Assembly (NCBI GenBank): GCA_964537925.1
Contig: CAZICV010000001.1
Span: 434,001 to 498,000 of the forward strand
Direction: 5' to 3'
DNA from: SLDF01 sp964537925
GTDB lineage: Bacteria > Bacteroidota > Bacteroidia > Chitinophagales > Saprospiraceae
Length of the DNA stretch: 64,000 nucleotides
Positions 43,839 to 52,300 of the stretch are shown here, piece after piece (the stretch's first letter is position 1; each line of letters opens with the position of its first letter). The translations under genes were made by a program, and so were the position numbers. Below the pieces are notes generated by a model. The model was given only the letters and a program-made list of their open reading frames with translations, did not search any database and had not been told where the DNA came from.

Positions 43839-43865
43839 CTGAAGCTGATAAAACCCAAAGAAAGA

Positions 43866-44591
43866 ATGAAAAGACTGACTGGATTGCTGCTGGCTGCTAC
43901 CCTGATACTGATCACTGACTCACTCTATGGACAGAGTTACGCCTACGGTATCAAGGCTGGCCTGACGGCCGGCAGCCAGACCTGGAACAATCGCAGCCGC
44001 CGCAATGGTATTCTCTTTCGCTATCATGCAGCAGCCTATATCGAATCGCACGAGAATGAAACGGATCGGTACAGCCTCTTTTCTCAACTGGGCTATCACG
44101 TCAGGGGAAGTGCCGTACGATTCAACGGAGGCGTCAACATCGACAACCAGTATATACCGGCCCAGACACTTGCCCTGGAATTCCGCAACCTCGCGCTAAT
44201 CGCCGGGGCCAAACAAAAATTCAGTATGGGTGAAAATAAGGTCTACTACCTGCTTGGACTGCGCGGTGAATATACGACTGGTTTTGACCTGGAGATTTAT
44301 CGCGGCTTTGAAGGAGGAGTTCGCCGCTGGAACTACGGAGTCACACTGGGCGGTGGTTTCCAGTGGAACTTCACAGAACTGGTCGGTGCGATCATTGAAC
44401 TGCAGGTGCACCCCGATCTTTCCCGCCAGGTCTATATCCCGCCACAGTGGTGGATACATCCGTTCACCGGACAGCGCGACCAGCTCCAGGAGCAAAATAT
44501 CCGCAACTTCTCTATCGAACTATCGGTCGGATTTCGCTTGCTCCGCAAGATCGAATACATCGAGGATGATGCCTTCTCTTATATCAACTAA
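43866..44591 (+). CDS. PorT-like outer-membrane beta-barrel protein
   Basis: 241-residue protein with a signal peptide (KRLTGLLLAATLILI, cleavage near LYGQ). The body is of alternating amphipathic strands ending in aromatic residues (YAYGIKAGLTAGSQTW, YSLFSQLGYHVRGSAVRF, YLLGLRGEYTTGFDL, WNYGVTLGGGFQWNF, FSIELSVGFRLL), the pattern of the small PorT/OmpA-like barrels of Bacteroidota. It should sit in the outer membrane. The frame opens at 43836 but the ATG at 43866 starts the signal peptide. The function is not evident. It is followed by the palindrome and promoter of the next operon. Confidence 0.82.
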   Translation: MKRLTGLLLAATLILITDSLYGQSYAYGIKAGLTAGSQTWNNRSRRNGILFRYHAAAYIESHENETDRYSLFSQLGYHVRGSAVRFNGGVNIDNQYIPAQTLALEFRNLALIAGAKQKFSMGENKVYYLLGLRGEYTTGFDLEIYRGFEGGVRRWNYGVTLGGGFQWNFTELVGAIIELQVHPDLSRQVYIPPQWWIHPFTGQRDQLQEQNIRNFSIELSVGFRLLRKIEYIEDDAFSYIN

Positions 44592-44595
44592 TATT

Positions 44596-44611
44596 TACGT
44601 TATATAACGTA
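44596..44611. promoter_or_regulatory. 16-bp perfect palindrome upstream of the TPR-BlaI-BlaR1 operon
   Basis: TACGTTATATAACGTA reads identically on both strands and ends 6 bp before the -33 TTG of the operon promoter. BlaI/MecI repressors bind short palindromes with TAC...GTA half-sites near their promoters, so this is a candidate operator for the BlaI-like protein encoded by the operon's second gene. The exact BlaI consensus (TACA/TGTA) is not matched. Confidence 0.5.
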
Positions 44612-44617
44612 TTTTAC

Positions 44618-44648
44618 TTGCGTATTTCATCGGACTTGCTTAGCTTTG
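44618..44648 (+). promoter_or_regulatory. Complete Bacteroidota promoter of the TPR-BlaI-BlaR1-TonB operon
   Basis: TTG (44618-44620), a 20-bp spacer and TAGCTTTG (44641-44648) match both elements and the spacing of the phylum's housekeeping promoter. An AGAGGG purine tract (44655-44660) precedes the ATG at 44668. This is the best-formed promoter in the window. Confidence 0.75.
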
Positions 44649-44667
44649 TTTAAAAGAGGGTGGTTCT

Positions 44668-45831
44668 ATGAAAGCAGTCGTATATGGAGCGATCTGGTTG
44701 ACTTGCTGGACGACTACAGGTCTGCTGCAAGCCCAGACACCGTCTTCGTCGTCATGGCAACAACTGCTTGAAAATGCAGAGTATACGGCGGCTATAGACC
44801 TGATGCTCCGACTTGAGCAGGAGGCAGAAGACCCCTATCCCCTCCGTATACAACTGGCTCGTACCTACCAGCGACTGGGCGAACTCTACACTGCACGTCG
44901 ATGGTGGGCACTCGTGCTCTCGTCCGACAGCCTGGACCAGGCTGCCAACCTGGAACTGGGGCAGCTCTTCGAAAAAGAAGGCGATCTGGAAAGAGCGGCT
45001 ATGCATTATGGTCGTTTGTGCTCATACTTTCCCGAAACAAGCCAGTATCACAAGCTCCTGGCTTCAGTCTCCATACAGCAGGACCTGCTACCGCTTGCAT
45101 TTTCACACTATGCGCACGCTATGCGGCTGGCGCCCGGAGATGTTGAGATCAAGCAGGCTCTTGCCCAGCTTTTTATCAGGAACGAACAATATGAAGATGC
45201 CTCCAACCTGCTCACACAGGCGCTGGCCATCTACCCCGACCATCGCAAGATGCGCATACAGCTGATCGAATGCTGCTACAGTGATCGCTACTACGAACAC
45301 GCAGCGACCATGCTAGATGAACTCCAGGCTGAAATAACATTCAGCCACTATCTCAAGCGACTGCATGGGGTTTGTTACTTCCACCTGGGCGAGTTTCGCA
45401 AGGCGATAGACATCCTGCTCAGCATAGGTGAAGAGGACAACAAACCCGAGTTGACCTGCTTCTATCTCTACAGGTCCTTCCTAGGACTGGACGACCTGAT
45501 CATGGCACGTGTATACCTGGACCGCGCTATCCTGGCCTGCAAGCATCCCAATGAAGGAAAATATCACGGCTATATGGGCAACCTGCTCGTGAAAAGTGAG
45601 TTCTACAGGCAGGCAGCAAGCTCATACTACAAGGCTTATGAACTGAGCGGTGATCCGGCGCTGCTTTACTGGTGCGGACGAGCTACGGACGCGGCCGAGG
45701 ACTTCGCCACAGCAGGCAGGCATTATCAGCACTTCCTGAACGCCGCCGCGACGGCCAAAGAACCGACCGACCCGGAGATGCTGACCTTCTCCCGCGAGAG
45801 AATCGGGCAGATCAATACATTTACGAAATAG
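44668..45831 (+). CDS. Exported TPR-repeat protein
   Basis: 387-residue protein with a signal peptide (VVYGAIWLTCWTTTGLLQAQ) and at least five TPR units, e.g. YPLRIQLARTYQRLGELYTA, QAANLELGQLFEKEGDLERA and KIRMQLIECCY-like helices further on. It should be periplasmic and serve as a binding scaffold. It is the promoter-proximal gene of an operon continuing 16 bp later into the BlaI-like repressor gene. A sensing or adaptor role for the BlaR1-like protein is conceivable from the context only. Confidence 0.87.
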   Translation: MKAVVYGAIWLTCWTTTGLLQAQTPSSSSWQQLLENAEYTAAIDLMLRLEQEAEDPYPLRIQLARTYQRLGELYTARRWWALVLSSDSLDQAANLELGQLFEKEGDLERAAMHYGRLCSYFPETSQYHKLLASVSIQQDLLPLAFSHYAHAMRLAPGDVEIKQALAQLFIRNEQYEDASNLLTQALAIYPDHRKMRIQLIECCYSDRYYEHAATMLDELQAEITFSHYLKRLHGVCYFHLGEFRKAIDILLSIGEEDNKPELTCFYLYRSFLGLDDLIMARVYLDRAILACKHPNEGKYHGYMGNLLVKSEFYRQAASSYYKAYELSGDPALLYWCGRATDAAEDFATAGRHYQHFLNAAATAKEPTDPEMLTFSRERIGQINTFTK

Positions 45832-45847
45832 AATCCGATATATACTT

Positions 45848-46210
45848 ATGCAAAGACTGACCAAGGCCGAAGAAGAGATCATGCACTACATCTGGAAACT
45901 GGAGCGCTGTACCGTAAGCCAGATCATCGATGAACTTGACGAGCCCAAACCTCCGCATTCCAGTATCTCTTCTATCGTACGTATACTGGAGAAAAAAGAA
46001 TTTGTGGACCACAAGGCCTTCGGCCGTACCTATGAGTACTTTCCGATAGTCTCAAAAGAAACTTATAGCAAGCGAACGATCAAACAGTTGTTGAACGACT
46101 ATTTTGAAGGATCTGTAAACAGAATGGTCTCTTTCCTCGTCAAAGAAGAGAAAGTAAACAAGGAAGAATTAATGAGTATTCTACGCCAAAACGATCCTAA
46201 AATGCCCTGA
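45848..46210 (+). CDS. BlaI/MecI-family winged-helix repressor
   Basis: 120-residue protein: LTKAEEEIMHYIWKLERCTVSQIIDEL opens the winged helix, PPHSSISSIVRILEKKEFVDHK is the recognition helix and wing region, and the C-terminal helices (SKRTIKQLLNDYFEGSVNRMVSFL) form the dimer. BlaI-type repressors are inactivated when a BlaR1-type metalloprotease triggers their cleavage. The start lies 16 bp after the TPR gene and the stop 3 bp before the M56 gene, a tight operon. Confidence 0.95.
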   Translation: MQRLTKAEEEIMHYIWKLERCTVSQIIDELDEPKPPHSSISSIVRILEKKEFVDHKAFGRTYEYFPIVSKETYSKRTIKQLLNDYFEGSVNRMVSFLVKEEKVNKEELMSILRQNDPKMP

Positions 46211-46213
46211 GCC

Positions 46214-47446
46214 ATGCTATCCTATCTGCTTGAAGTACACGTCTGCTGGCTGCTCTTTTATGCACTCTATGCAGCCTCTCTCAGTAAGGAGAAATACTTC
46301 CATACTAACAGGTGGTACCTTATGGCTACGTTCATCCTCGGTTTGTTTCTGCCGCTGTTGCAGCTGAGCCAGTTCAACTCTGCTGCCCTGGGCTCCATAC
46401 CTGAGGTATACCTCCCGGTATATGTGCTGCTCGGGCAGGACACGGGAACTCATGGGACCGGCGCCGGGTGGGGCGGTTGGATACCGGCAGCTTATTGGGT
46501 CGGGGCCATTATATTGGGTCTCCGCTACCTGGTATCCCTTGCAGGCATCGGAATGCTGTACCTGAGTGGCAGCAAAACGGCCCGCAACGGCTATATTCTT
46601 GTGCAAAGCGACAGGATCAGGACGCCATTTTCTTATTTCAATATGCTCTTCCTCCCCGCGACATCGAATATAGCAGCAGAAGAGCGCAGGATGATCCTCA
46701 GGCATGAAGAAGCGCACATAAGGGGCATGCACTCCCTGGACCTGACCCTCATAGAGTTCGTCCGTATCTTTTTCTGGTTCAGCCCGGTCGTATCACTCTA
46801 CAGGCGCAGTATTCAGAATACCCATGAATTCGTGGCTGATGCTGCCGTACTGCGCCATTGCGATGCCCAGCAATATGGCAGACTCCTTATCAGCTTCAGT
46901 CCGGAGGTCTTCTCCAGAGAACCGATTCTCGCTAATCACTTCTTCCAGTCGCAACTCAAAAAGAGGATCGTGATGATGGCGCGCCACAGCTCCAACCAAC
47001 TTTCACTCCTCAAATATCTGCTCGTCATCCCACTCATGATGATGATGTTCTTCGTACTTTCCTGTAAAGAGGCGATCGACGAAGCCATGCAGCCCCTGGC
47101 ATCTGCTGCTGCAAAGACCGGCGCTCCCGGACCGGAGCCCTTTCGAAGAGTAGAAAAACAGCCTGAGTTCCCGGGTGGCGTGGACAGCATGCTGAATTTC
47201 ATGCAGCGGACACTGGTCTATCCCGAATCAGAAAAAACTGCCGGCATAGAAGGCACGGTAATCCTGCAGTTTGTCGTGGGGGAAGATGGCAGCATCCGGG
47301 ATCCCCATATCCTACGATCCATCGGACAGGCTTTCGACGAGGAAGTATTGCGTATGATAGCGCTCATGCCCGACTGGACGCCTGGCATGCAAGACGGCCA
47401 ACCCGCTGAAGTAAAGATGACACTGCCCGTGAGATTCAAACTATAA
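46214..47446 (+). CDS. BlaR1-type M56 metalloprotease with C-terminal TonB domain
   Basis: 410-residue membrane protein. The N-terminal half has membrane segments (WLLFYALYAAS, MATFILGLFLPLLQL, YWVGAIILGLRYLV) and the M56 zinc motif HEEAH at 164-168 with downstream HEFVADAAV. A fourth membrane segment (LLVIPLMMMMFFVL) leads to a C-terminal TonB domain (PEFPGGVDSMLNFMQ to the end, about 315-410) in place of the penicillin-binding sensor of classical BlaR1. It probably cleaves or triggers loss of the BlaI repressor on an envelope signal. The TonB domain would face the periplasm. Confidence 0.93.
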   Translation: MLSYLLEVHVCWLLFYALYAASLSKEKYFHTNRWYLMATFILGLFLPLLQLSQFNSAALGSIPEVYLPVYVLLGQDTGTHGTGAGWGGWIPAAYWVGAIILGLRYLVSLAGIGMLYLSGSKTARNGYILVQSDRIRTPFSYFNMLFLPATSNIAAEERRMILRHEEAHIRGMHSLDLTLIEFVRIFFWFSPVVSLYRRSIQNTHEFVADAAVLRHCDAQQYGRLLISFSPEVFSREPILANHFFQSQLKKRIVMMARHSSNQLSLLKYLLVIPLMMMMFFVLSCKEAIDEAMQPLASAAAKTGAPGPEPFRRVEKQPEFPGGVDSMLNFMQRTLVYPESEKTAGIEGTVILQFVVGEDGSIRDPHILRSIGQAFDEEVLRMIALMPDWTPGMQDGQPAEVKMTLPVRFKL

Positions 47447-47537
47447 CTAATATACCCGGCCATTGCACTCTTCCGGTCAAGTGAACCTATATCTTTACGG
47501 TTGATTGCCAATCTTGCACCGAAGATCCTTCTCTACT

Positions 47538-48038
47538 ATGAACAGGCCGAAAATCGTATCAAGGACAGCTCTCTTTTATCTGTCGATACCCATTCTATGT
47601 ATTTTTTTCGCTGCTTCCTGCAAAAGGGGCCAGCCGGCCGAGGGAGCCGCCGCACAATTGTCCACTACGCCAAAGGATACCAACTCAGTACAGAAGGATG
47701 AGCCGATCCTGGCTCCGGATGGTAAGTCCTATATCAAAGTAGAAGTGATGCCTGAGTACCCGGGAGGCGAACGCGCACTCATCGAATACATATCCAAATC
47801 AGTGAATTACCCGGCCGACGCAAAGTCATCAAGTATATCAGGTATGGTTATCTGCCAGTTTGTAGTAGGTATCGATGGCAAGGTACAGGACATACAGGTC
47901 GTCAGCAGTCTATATCCCTCCCTGGATGCAGAGGCGCTTCGTGTGGTCGGAGGGATGGATACCTGGACGCCTGGCAAGCAGGGCGGCCAGCCGGTATCGG
48001 TGCTGTATTCGATACCGATCCGGTTCAAACCGAAATAA
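47538..48038 (+). CDS. Lipoprotein-anchored TonB C-terminal domain protein
   Basis: 166-residue protein with a signal and lipobox (CIFFAASC, lipid Cys about residue 28) and a TonB domain (PEYPGGERALIEYISKSVNYP to PIRFKPK) very similar in layout to the C-terminus of the preceding M56 protein. The domain is therefore duplicated in adjacent genes. TonB domains usually contact receptors; here anchoring by lipid rather than a membrane helix is unusual for energy coupling and suggests a sensing or wall-linking role. It follows by 91 bp. Confidence 0.88.
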   Translation: MNRPKIVSRTALFYLSIPILCIFFAASCKRGQPAEGAAAQLSTTPKDTNSVQKDEPILAPDGKSYIKVEVMPEYPGGERALIEYISKSVNYPADAKSSSISGMVICQFVVGIDGKVQDIQVVSSLYPSLDAEALRVVGGMDTWTPGKQGGQPVSVLYSIPIRFKPK

Positions 48039-48072
48039 CAAGTGCATCCCTAACGATTCCGGACCTGGAAAA

Positions 48073-48423
48073 TCAGTGCAGAGCAGCCGGCCCCTGGCGG
48101 CGCTTCCCTTCCAGCGCCTCATTATAATCGACAGATCCTATACGAAACAGTACCGGCCAGCGGGTCTTCCGGGCGAGCTGTAGTTCCAGACGGCAAAAGA
48201 AAGCCGTCGGATGCATTGACGGCAATGCTACCTGCACACAGGAACCCGGTGAGCGCGCGATCCACGTATCAGAGGGATATAAGGAAGCCCGCTGAAGCCG
48301 CAGACCCGACATATCGGCAGGCAACACAGTACTGAGACTCATCCCCTGGGTCCTAGCCTGCACGACGACAAGTGTACAGAAAAGAAATATGTGTGATACT
48401 ATGAGAAGCCTAGTCGCGGGCAT
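48073..48423 (-). CDS. Small exported protein of unknown function, coupled to the RlmL-like gene
   Basis: 116-residue protein from ATG 48423 (alternative 48435) with a signal peptide (RLLIVSHIFLFCTLVVVQA). The mature part ends with a motif that recurs in small Bacteroidota proteins as I recall them: FFCRLELQLARKTRWPVLFRIGSVDYNEALEGKR. The start lies inside the end of the RlmL-like gene (14-bp overlap), so it is translated from the same mRNA. No function is known. Confidence 0.65.
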   Translation of the reverse strand: MPATRLLIVSHIFLFCTLVVVQARTQGMSLSTVLPADMSGLRLQRASLYPSDTWIARSPGSCVQVALPSMHPTAFFCRLELQLARKTRWPVLFRIGSVDYNEALEGKRRQGPAALH

Positions 48424-49624
48424 GGCCCATCCCATCCCTGTCTTCGGGCCTGCTATAGTCTCTTCTGCTTCCTGCAAACATCTCATACTGTACAAATCTA
48501 CAGGGAATCGGCCCGTTGAACAAGCGATACTTCCGCGAAGGTCTCAATCCCACAGCATACAGGGCCGGCGTATCCGCGGCAAGTATCCAGGCTTCCTTAC
48601 CCTGCCATCTATGCTTGAGCCTGCTGCCGAGCATGCCGTAAAAGTCGGATGCACTAGCCAAAGGCATCCGTTCGTCATACGGTGGATTGGTGATCAACAT
48701 AGTATCTCCTGCCGGAGGAGGGTCCAGCCGCTCAAACGAAGCGACCTGCACGTCCACCTCGCCGTACAGCCTGGCAGAGATGAGGTTTTCCATGCACTTG
48801 CGTAAGGCGATCGGATCGTGATCGTACCCGAGTATCGGCGCAGGCAAGCTGGTCAGCCTCTGGTCATGTGCTTCATTACGTACTTCCTCCCAAAGCATAC
48901 TATCGAAATCCTTCCAGTGCATGAAACCAAAGCCTCTGCGGAAATACTGGGCCGGCCAGCGCAATGCCTTGAAGGCCGCTTCTATAATAATGGTGCCCGA
49001 TCCGCACATCGGATCGACCAGGGGGCGATCAGGCGTCCAGCCACTCAACGCAACGAGGCCAGCCGCCAGCACTTCGCTTAGCGGAGCGAGGCCACCGTGT
49101 TTTTTATACCCACGCAGGTGAAGTGAACTGCCGGAGGTATCTAGGTACACTGTCACAGTCCTGTCCTGGACGTGGAGATGGACCCTATAGTCAGGCTCTT
49201 CCGTATCTACACTCGGGCGCTTGCCGGTACGGCTGCGAAACTGATCCACGATTGCGTCCTTGGTCTTGAGTGCGAGGTATTTGGAGTGCTTGAACAGGGG
49301 TGAGTGCACAACGGCATCCACCGCAAAAGTGTGTTCTGCACTCAGCACTTCTCCCCAGTCTACACGGTCACCAACCTGATCGTACAGTTCCTGCTCAGAA
49401 CCGGCTTCAAAGCTGGTTATCTCCTCCAGGATACGAAGCGCCAGGCGGCTGCAATAGTTGACCCGGTACATGGTCCTCCGGTCACAGGTAAAAGCTACCC
49501 CCCGGAAGCCGGCAACGGTTCCGCTGATACCCATGTCTTCCAGTTCGGCCGTAAGCACAGCTTCCAGCCCCTGGTATGTCTTGGCAAAATAACGTCTGGT
49601 TTCCAAGCCCTTTGATTTTGTCAT
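48410..49624 (-). CDS. THUMP-domain class I RNA methyltransferase (RlmL N-terminal-type, 23S rRNA m2G)
   Basis: 404-residue protein. A THUMP domain (about 60-170) is followed by a RlmKL-type methyltransferase: LRGYKKHGGLAPLSEVLAAGLV, the SAM motif VDPMCGSGTIIIEAA and catalytic NPPYDERM. It lacks the second (RlmK) half of the E. coli RlmL fusion, as in Bacteroidota and Firmicutes homologues that methylate 23S rRNA guanine N2. Its ATG overlaps the stop of the carboxylase gene by 4 bp (ATGA), so the two are coupled. The symbol is withheld because the exact target guanine is not certain. Confidence 0.9.
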   Translation of the reverse strand: MTKSKGLETRRYFAKTYQGLEAVLTAELEDMGISGTVAGFRGVAFTCDRRTMYRVNYCSRLALRILEEITSFEAGSEQELYDQVGDRVDWGEVLSAEHTFAVDAVVHSPLFKHSKYLALKTKDAIVDQFRSRTGKRPSVDTEEPDYRVHLHVQDRTVTVYLDTSGSSLHLRGYKKHGGLAPLSEVLAAGLVALSGWTPDRPLVDPMCGSGTIIIEAAFKALRWPAQYFRRGFGFMHWKDFDSMLWEEVRNEAHDQRLTSLPAPILGYDHDPIALRKCMENLISARLYGEVDVQVASFERLDPPPAGDTMLITNPPYDERMPLASASDFYGMLGSRLKHRWQGKEAWILAADTPALYAVGLRPSRKYRLFNGPIPCRFVQYEMFAGSRRDYSRPEDRDGMGHARD

Positions 49625-51261
49625 ACCTGGATCACGCCAGGGTTGAATTTTTCGATCGGTGCATGATTGGCGGCCTCTATACCCGTGGAGATGACTTTGC
49701 GGGTCTCCCGCGGATCAATGATAGCATCTACCCATAGCCTGGCGGCCGCATAGTAAGGTGTTGTCTGATCGTCGTACCGCTGTTTGATCTCATTCAGCAT
49801 CCGGGTCTCATCTTCAGGTTGTATCTCACCTCCTTTGGACTTCAGCGCCGCTACCTGGATCTGGAGCAGTACCTGGGCAGCCTGCGACCCGCCCATGACA
49901 GCGACCTTGGCTGTGGGCCACGCTACAATAAGACGTGGGTCGTAGGCTTTCCCACACATGGCATAATTGCCCGCCCCGTATGAATTGCCCATGATCACAC
50001 TGAATTTCGGCACCGTGGAGTTGGCGACAGCATTGACCATCTTGGCGCCATCCTTGATGATACCTCCATGTTCCGAACGGCTGCCAACCATAAAGCCCGT
50101 GACATCGTGCATGAAGACCAGCGGTATACGCTTTTGGTTACAGTTCATGATGAACCGGGCAGCTTTGTCTGCCGAGTCCGAATAAATAACCCCGCCAAAC
50201 TGCATCTCACCTTTCGCAGTTTTCACCACTTCGCGATTGTTGGCGACGATCCCCACAGCCCAACCGTCTATGCGGGCATAAGCACAGATGATGGTCTTGC
50301 CATAACCTTGTTTGTATTGTATCAGCTCCGAATCGTCCGTAAGGCGCTTGAGTATTTCCAGCGTAGAGTAGGGCTTCGCCGGATTTTCGGGAAAAATGCC
50401 CAGTATCTCCTCGGCAGCATACTGCGGCTCCCTGGCCGCTACCCGGTCAAATCCTGCCTCATCGAAGCGGCCGAATTTGCTGACCAGTCCTTTAATTGTG
50501 TCAAGGCAGGTCGCTTCGTCGGGCATTTTATAATCGGTGACTCCCGATATTTCCGACTGTGTTGTAGCTCCTCCCAGCGTCTCTTTATCTACGTCCTCTC
50601 CGACAGCCGCCCTTACCAGATAAGGCCCGGCCAGGAAGATAGACCCAGTCTGGTCGACGATCAGCGCTTCGTCCGACATGATAGGAAGATAAGCTCCGCC
50701 AGCCACACAGCTGCCCATGATCGCAGCTATCTGGGGGATGCCCATACTCGACATACGGGCATTGTTCCGGAAGATCCGCCCGAAATGTTCCTTATCGGGA
50801 AAGATCTCGTCCTGCATCGGCAGATATACACCCGCACTGTCCACGAGATAGATGATCGGCAGGCGGTTTTCCATGGCGATCTCCTGGGCGCGCAGATTCT
50901 TCTTGCCGGTGATCGGAAACCATGCCCCGGCTTTGACCGTAGGATCATTGGCTACTATCACGCATTGCCGGCCCTGGACATACCCGATCCCTGCTATCAC
51001 ACCGCCGGCAGGACAGCCGCCATGCTCTTCGTACATACCGAATCCTGCGAAAGCGCCTATCTCCAGGAATCCGGAACCCGGATCGACCAGGTAGTCAATG
51101 CGTTCGCGCGCACTCTTCTTGCCCTCTGTCTTTAGCTTTTCCAGCTTTTTTTTGCCGCCGCCGAGCCGTATTTCCGCCATCAGGCGTTCCATCCGGCCGA
51201 TAAGCAACTTCATCGCATCCTCATTCTTGTTGAACTCCAAGTCGATCGCAGATATCGCCAT
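49621..51261 (-). CDS. Acyl-CoA carboxylase carboxyltransferase (beta) subunit
   Basis: 546-residue protein from ATG 51261 with a crotonase-like carboxyltransferase fold in two halves: KKSARERIDYLVDPGSGFLEIG, GSCVAGGAYLPIMSDEALIV, DVTGFMVGSRSEHGGIIKDGAKM and SYGAGNYAMCGKAYDPRL. It is of the methylcrotonyl/propionyl-CoA carboxylase beta type. It transfers carboxyl from biotin to an acyl-CoA. The alpha (biotin) subunit is not in this window. With the methylmalonyl-CoA epimerase at 62705 a propionyl-CoA role is possible, but a methylcrotonyl-CoA role cannot be excluded. Confidence 0.93.
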   Translation of the reverse strand: MAISAIDLEFNKNEDAMKLLIGRMERLMAEIRLGGGKKKLEKLKTEGKKSARERIDYLVDPGSGFLEIGAFAGFGMYEEHGGCPAGGVIAGIGYVQGRQCVIVANDPTVKAGAWFPITGKKNLRAQEIAMENRLPIIYLVDSAGVYLPMQDEIFPDKEHFGRIFRNNARMSSMGIPQIAAIMGSCVAGGAYLPIMSDEALIVDQTGSIFLAGPYLVRAAVGEDVDKETLGGATTQSEISGVTDYKMPDEATCLDTIKGLVSKFGRFDEAGFDRVAAREPQYAAEEILGIFPENPAKPYSTLEILKRLTDDSELIQYKQGYGKTIICAYARIDGWAVGIVANNREVVKTAKGEMQFGGVIYSDSADKAARFIMNCNQKRIPLVFMHDVTGFMVGSRSEHGGIIKDGAKMVNAVANSTVPKFSVIMGNSYGAGNYAMCGKAYDPRLIVAWPTAKVAVMGGSQAAQVLLQIQVAALKSKGGEIQPEDETRMLNEIKQRYDDQTTPYYAAARLWVDAIIDPRETRKVISTGIEAANHAPIEKFNPGVIQV

Positions 51262-51369
51262 ATCTCTAATACCTCTTTTAATTATACAGTATGCAGGCAC
51301 GTGCCGTTATGCCTGTTGATCCCGGCCTGACCCTGACCGATAGGCCGCCAAAAAAGGACGACAACGTGC

Positions 51370-52278
51370 TCAGATACGGCTGATCACAGAGTGCATAGAC
51401 CCCTGCAGCCTTTCCTTACCGGGGGTCTCGATCGCGCCTTCGGGCAAGCCCACGGGTACACGGCTAAACTCTCCGTCTGTCTCTACATTGATCTCACCGG
51501 ACACGATGAGTCCTGTCTTCTTGTCTACCACAAGCTTGTAGACGGATTCCATCTTACCCTCGAATGTGATCTTCACCTGGATACCCATACCCACATCGAA
51601 ACTGCCGGAAAGCTCGGTGATCTTATTTACTCCTTCGAGTTCTGCCTGGTCACCTTTATCGGCCAGCAGGGTCCACTTGAAGGTCCGTCCTTTACTGAGA
51701 ATATTCAGGAAGTTGAGCGTATTGGTTGTCTCCCAGCTATCGCCCTTCTTCACTTTGCCGGCGGGCAGATAATCTACCCACTCGCTGAACATACTTTTGC
51801 GTATCTCCCGCAGCATGATCTCCTTTATCTTATCCTGGTATACAGAGTCATTGTCAATGCCGGACAGCATATTCATCTGCTCGAAATAGTCCATATCCAC
51901 CGTATCGCCAAAGACCATACCTCCACCCCTATTCATAGTATAATCAGTCGTATCGGCCAGCAGGGCCCTGCGGATCATATGTTCGGTAGCTTCGTATTCA
52001 TCCATCTTCTCCTGGTCTTCCAGGCCTGCCTCATGGACTTTGACCTTCACCCCGAAGCTATTGTCCTGTCCGGATACAAACACCAGATCGAATACGTAGG
52101 CATTGTTCGCAGACTCTTCCACACCTTGTACGCTTCGTTTGGTATCGTGCGCCATCCGGTAAGCATAGGGGGTCTGAAGCTCGGGATTAAGCTTTAGTTC
52201 GATCCGGTCCGATCCGCAGGCGGCCAGGATGAGGAGAGAAAGTACAGCGGCGCCCCAGGGCAGGTATCTGTTCAACAT
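51370..52278 (-). CDS. DUF6263-like lipoprotein
   Basis: 302-residue lipoprotein from ATG 52278 (a TTG at 52290 is less likely). The signal ends in lipobox LLILAACGS. The mature part, with YRMAHDTKRSVQG near the start and KVKKGDSWETTNTLNF and VDKKTGLIVSGEINVETDG later, matches the DUF6263 layout of beta-rich Bacteroidota lipoproteins. It lies 22 bp after lepA on the same strand and may be cotranscribed. Function is unknown. Confidence 0.75.
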   Translation of the reverse strand: MLNRYLPWGAAVLSLLILAACGSDRIELKLNPELQTPYAYRMAHDTKRSVQGVEESANNAYVFDLVFVSGQDNSFGVKVKVHEAGLEDQEKMDEYEATEHMIRRALLADTTDYTMNRGGGMVFGDTVDMDYFEQMNMLSGIDNDSVYQDKIKEIMLREIRKSMFSEWVDYLPAGKVKKGDSWETTNTLNFLNILSKGRTFKWTLLADKGDQAELEGVNKITELSGSFDVGMGIQVKITFEGKMESVYKLVVDKKTGLIVSGEINVETDGEFSRVPVGLPEGAIETPGKERLQGSMHSVISRI

Positions 52279-52300
52279 AAGACAGCGCAAATGAGAAAAG

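Noticed and set aside
50068..51135. 355-codon frame antisense to the acyl-CoA carboxylase gene
   Set aside because: A shadow of a strongly supported gene, with no family features.
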